Shown in pieces: positions 61,958 to 64,000 of a stretch of 64,000 nucleotides of DNA. The number at the start of each line of letters is the position of its first letter. Position 1 is the stretch's first letter. Source of the DNA: Novosphingobium sp. (GTDB taxonomy: Bacteria; Pseudomonadota; Alphaproteobacteria; Sphingomonadales; Sphingomonadaceae); NCBI RefSeq assembly GCF_027486195.1, contig NZ_JAIXPP010000033.1, positions 105,860 through 169,859 on the forward strand. Reading direction: 5' to 3'. The notes under the pieces are model-generated. The model had not been told where the DNA came from and made no database searches. It saw only the letters and a list, made by a program, of their open reading frames with translations. The position numbers and the translations under genes are program-made.

Positions 61958-63454
61958 TTACTCGCCCCAGCGCTTCAGCGAGGGCACCGGCTCTGCCACG
62001 GTCCGCGCGCGTTCATAGGCCGCCCCGGCTTCGAGCACGCGCTTGTCGTCCCACTTGGTGCCCATGAACGAGAGGCCCATCGGCAGGCCTTCGACCGCGC
62101 CCATCGGCACGGTGAGGTGCGGATAACCGGCAATCGCGGCCATGCTGCCCATGCCGACATCGATGCTGTGATCGCCCGTCACGAGGTCGATCGCCCAGGC
62201 CGGCGGCGCGGTGGGCGCGATCAGGAACGAGACCCGGCTCTCCGCCAGCAGCCTGTCGATCCCGTCCACGCCGGCGAGCCGCAGCGAGTTCTCGCGCGCC
62301 TTCTTGTAAACTGCGGTGTCGGTCATGGCCTCGGCTTCCTCGAAGCTGTCCTGCCCGAACCACTTCAGTTCCTCGGGGTGGGCCTTGTTGAAAGCGATGG
62401 CGTCCGCCAGCGTGCGGGCAGGCGGCGTATTCTTGAACGAGGAAGGGGGGACCGACTGGAGATAGGCGGCAAGATCGGTGCGCAGTTCGTAGAGCAGCAC
62501 GGTATATTCATCGCGGCCCATTTCCTGCGGCGGGCTGTAGTCGATATCGACCAGCACCGCGCCTGCGGCCTTCAAGTCGGCAAGCGCCTTTTCGAACAGC
62601 GCGATCACCTTGGGGTTGCTGCCCACCGCCTTTCGCAGCACGCCTAGGCGCACGCCCTTGAGGCTCGCTGCGGCAAGCCCGGCGGCAAAATCGGTCTTGT
62701 GCGCGTCCGCCTCGGCGGTCGCGGCATCGGCAGGGTCGCTGCCCGCCATCGCGGTGAGCATCAGCGCGGCATCGCGCACGCTCGTCGTCATCGGGCCGAC
62801 AGTGTCCTGGCTGTGGCTGATCGGCACGACATGGGTGCGGCTGATCATGCCGACGGTGGGCTTGAAGCCGACAATGCCGTTGAGGGAGGCGGGGCAGGTG
62901 ATCGAGCCATCGGTCTCGCTGCCGATGGCGCCCCAGGCGAGGCCCGCCGCTATCGCGGCGCCGCTGCCCGAGGAGGAGCCGCAGGGCGAACGGTCCAGCG
63001 CATGGGGATTGCGGGTCTGCCCGCCGACCGCGCTCCATCCGCTGGAGGACTGGCCGGTGCGCATGTTGGCCCATTCGGAGAGGTTGGTCTTGCCGAGCAC
63101 GACGACGCCGGCCGCGCGCAGGCCCAGCATGAAGGGCGCATCGCGCCCTGCAAAGTTGTCCTTGAGGAGCAGGCTGCCGGCCGTCGTCGGCATCCGATCG
63201 GCGGTCTCGACGTTGTCCTTGACGAGGATGACCTTGCCCGCGAGCGGCCCGGTCAGCGCCTTGGCGGCAGCTTCGGCCTTGGCGGCATCGGGATTGAGCG
63301 CGATCACCGCATTGATCTTCGGCCCTGCCTTGTCGAGCGCCTTGATCCGCGAAAGATAGGTGGCGACGCTGTCCTGCGCGTGGGTGGCGCCGCTGCCGAG
63401 CGCTGTCGCGGCGAGCAGAACGGCGGAAACGGTCTTGGCGGCACGGCGGAACAT
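61958..63454 (-). CDS. Exported amidase (amidase signature family)
   Basis: A 498-residue hydrolase with a signal peptide (ending GATHA-QDSVA). The Ser-Ser-Lys triad parts are visible: VILVKDN (Lys about 79), CGSSSGSGAAIAAG (about 159-172) and GSETDGSI with the nucleophile Ser (about 183). The periplasmic location is inferred; the substrate is unknown. It is transcribed alone. Confidence 0.92.
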   Translation of the reverse strand: MFRRAAKTVSAVLLAATALGSGATHAQDSVATYLSRIKALDKAGPKINAVIALNPDAAKAEAAAKALTGPLAGKVILVKDNVETADRMPTTAGSLLLKDNFAGRDAPFMLGLRAAGVVVLGKTNLSEWANMRTGQSSSGWSAVGGQTRNPHALDRSPCGSSSGSGAAIAAGLAWGAIGSETDGSITCPASLNGIVGFKPTVGMISRTHVVPISHSQDTVGPMTTSVRDAALMLTAMAGSDPADAATAEADAHKTDFAAGLAAASLKGVRLGVLRKAVGSNPKVIALFEKALADLKAAGAVLVDIDYSPPQEMGRDEYTVLLYELRTDLAAYLQSVPPSSFKNTPPARTLADAIAFNKAHPEELKWFGQDSFEEAEAMTDTAVYKKARENSLRLAGVDGIDRLLAESRVSFLIAPTAPPAWAIDLVTGDHSIDVGMGSMAAIAGYPHLTVPMGAVEGLPMGLSFMGTKWDDKRVLEAGAAYERARTVAEPVPSLKRWGE

Positions 63455-63594
63455 GGATCACCCCCTGATGACTTTGCGCCGAAGCTGCGGCCAAGCCGGG
63501 GCCCATGCAAGCGCATCGTGGGGCAATCGGGGCCGATTTTGCCGATATTGCACCACTTTTCACGTGGGACAGCGCGGATGCGCGGTTAACGCCC

Positions 63595-63623
63595 TTGAAC
63601 ATCCCGCCGTGGCACGCGACATA
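63595..63623 (+). promoter_or_regulatory. Possible heat-shock (RpoH) promoter of clpP
   Basis: CTTGAA (63595-63600) and GACATA (63618-63623) are 17 bases apart, 26 bases before clpP. The -35 box fits RpoH well and the -10 only loosely. clpP is often heat-induced, which adds some weight. Confidence 0.35.
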
Positions 63624-63648
63624 GGCCTTGCACATCCAAGAGGACTCT

Positions 63649-64000
63649 ATGCTCGATCTTTATGGCGGCCACGGCGCATCGGTTTACGGAAACCAGGGAA
63701 AATTCAGCCACGATCCCATCACCGGGGCACTGGTGCCGGTCGTGGTCGAGCAGACCAGCCGCGGCGAACGCAGCTTCGACATCTTCTCGCGCCTGCTGCG
63801 CGAACGCATCGTGTTCGTGACGGGCGAGATCGAGGACAACATGGCTTCGCTGATTGTGGCGCAGCTGCTGTTCCTCGAGAGCGAGAACCCGTCGAAGGAC
63901 ATCGCCATGTACATCAACTCGCCCGGCGGCGTGGTGACGGCGGGTCTCGCTATCTACGATACCATGCAGTACATTCGCCCGCGCGTTTCGACCGTGTGCA
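63649..64000 (+). CDS. clpP: ATP-dependent Clp protease proteolytic subunit, 5' part
   Basis: The first 117 codons of ClpP, cut by the right edge. [36 protein letters not shown] and [23 protein letters not shown] are unmistakable. The catalytic Ser lies just beyond the window. AAGAGGA stands four bases before the ATG at 63649. Confidence 0.96.
   Translation, partial: MLDLYGGHGASVYGNQGKFSHDPITGALVPVVVEQTSRGERSFDIFSRLLRERIVFVTGEIEDNMASLIVAQLLFLESENPSKDIAMYINSPGGVVTAGLAIYDTMQYIRPRVSTVC

Noticed and set aside
63610..63633. TGGCACG...TTGC before clpP, resembling sigma-54
   Set aside because: The spacing between the two halves is ten bases instead of four to five, so it cannot be a sigma-54 site.
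1..64000. CRISPR arrays, rRNA genes, prophage or IS elements
   Set aside because: No regularly spaced repeats, no rRNA sequence, and no transposase, integrase or phage structural gene was seen.

Overview
The window is high-GC DNA (roughly two thirds G+C in most of the coding sequence) from an alphaproteobacterium, most likely of the order Sphingomonadales (Novosphingobium or a relative). This rests on the gene set and styles of protein seen: a TonB-dependent receptor, a PpaA/AerR-like B12 protein, the pyrB-pyrC', sppA, tRNA-Leu, tig, clpP run, and SPOR/ParA genes. The genus is inferred, not proven.

Layout. 1-6600: signalling genes: the end of a CheB-like protein, a PilZ-HTH fusion, a PAS protein with a degenerate GGDEF domain, a TonB-dependent receptor and a B12-binding PpaA/AerR-like protein. 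6636-22351: a long minus-strand flagellar run. In transcription order it holds a sigma-54 activator, fliE-F-G-H-I-J-K-L-M-N-O-P-Q-R, flhB, fliD and fliS, mostly with 1-8 base overlaps or short gaps; a small membrane protein gene lies beyond its end. 22596-23477: flagellin on the plus strand. 23563-26354: a probably periplasmic alanine racemase and N-acyl-D-amino-acid deacylase pair. 26482-27600: an AT-rich foreign-looking gene with an HSDR_N-like nuclease domain. 27822-37457: a second minus-strand flagellar operon, flgB-C-D-E-F-G-H-I-J-K-L-motA-motB, behind a near-perfect sigma-54 promoter. 37658-43837: plus-strand flagellar genes: an unusual MotA-like/MotB-like pair, flgA, flgM, flgN, a flagellar lytic transglycosylase (sltF-like), flhA and fliA. 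43892-64000: mixed chromosome genes: an atypical membrane protein, an SDR enzyme, LysE and VIT transporters, an L,D-transpeptidase, a transglutaminase-like protein, a retropepsin-like protease, a DUF418 protein, two SPOR proteins around a ParA gene, pyrB with a catalytically dead pyrC-like partner, sppA, tRNA-Leu(TAG), trigger factor, an amidase and the start of clpP.

How it works together. Nearly a full flagellum is encoded: export gate, ATPase complex, C-ring, rod, hook, rings, filament, stators, FliA/FlgM and the sigma-54 activator. Two strong sigma-54 sites (before flgB and before sltF-flhA-fliA) and two matched FliA-type sites (before fliC and flgM) give a readable hierarchy: sigma-54 plus the FlbD-like activator for the basal body and fliA, then FliA, held by FlgM, for the filament. 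Several parts are reduced or altered: a 94-residue FlgD, a 270-residue FlgE, a FliM without the usual CheY-binding N-terminus, and FlgJ split from its muramidase.

The most unusual item is the MotA-like/MotB-like pair at 37658-38775. It keeps the proton-channel hallmarks but lacks a normal peptidoglycan-binding domain. Also notable are signalling proteins that have lost catalytic residues (CheB His to Gln; GGDEF to SGERF with the I-site kept; a dihydroorotase homologue without its metal ligands), a mobile palindrome read in frame inside fliH, and the isolated AT-rich nuclease-like gene.
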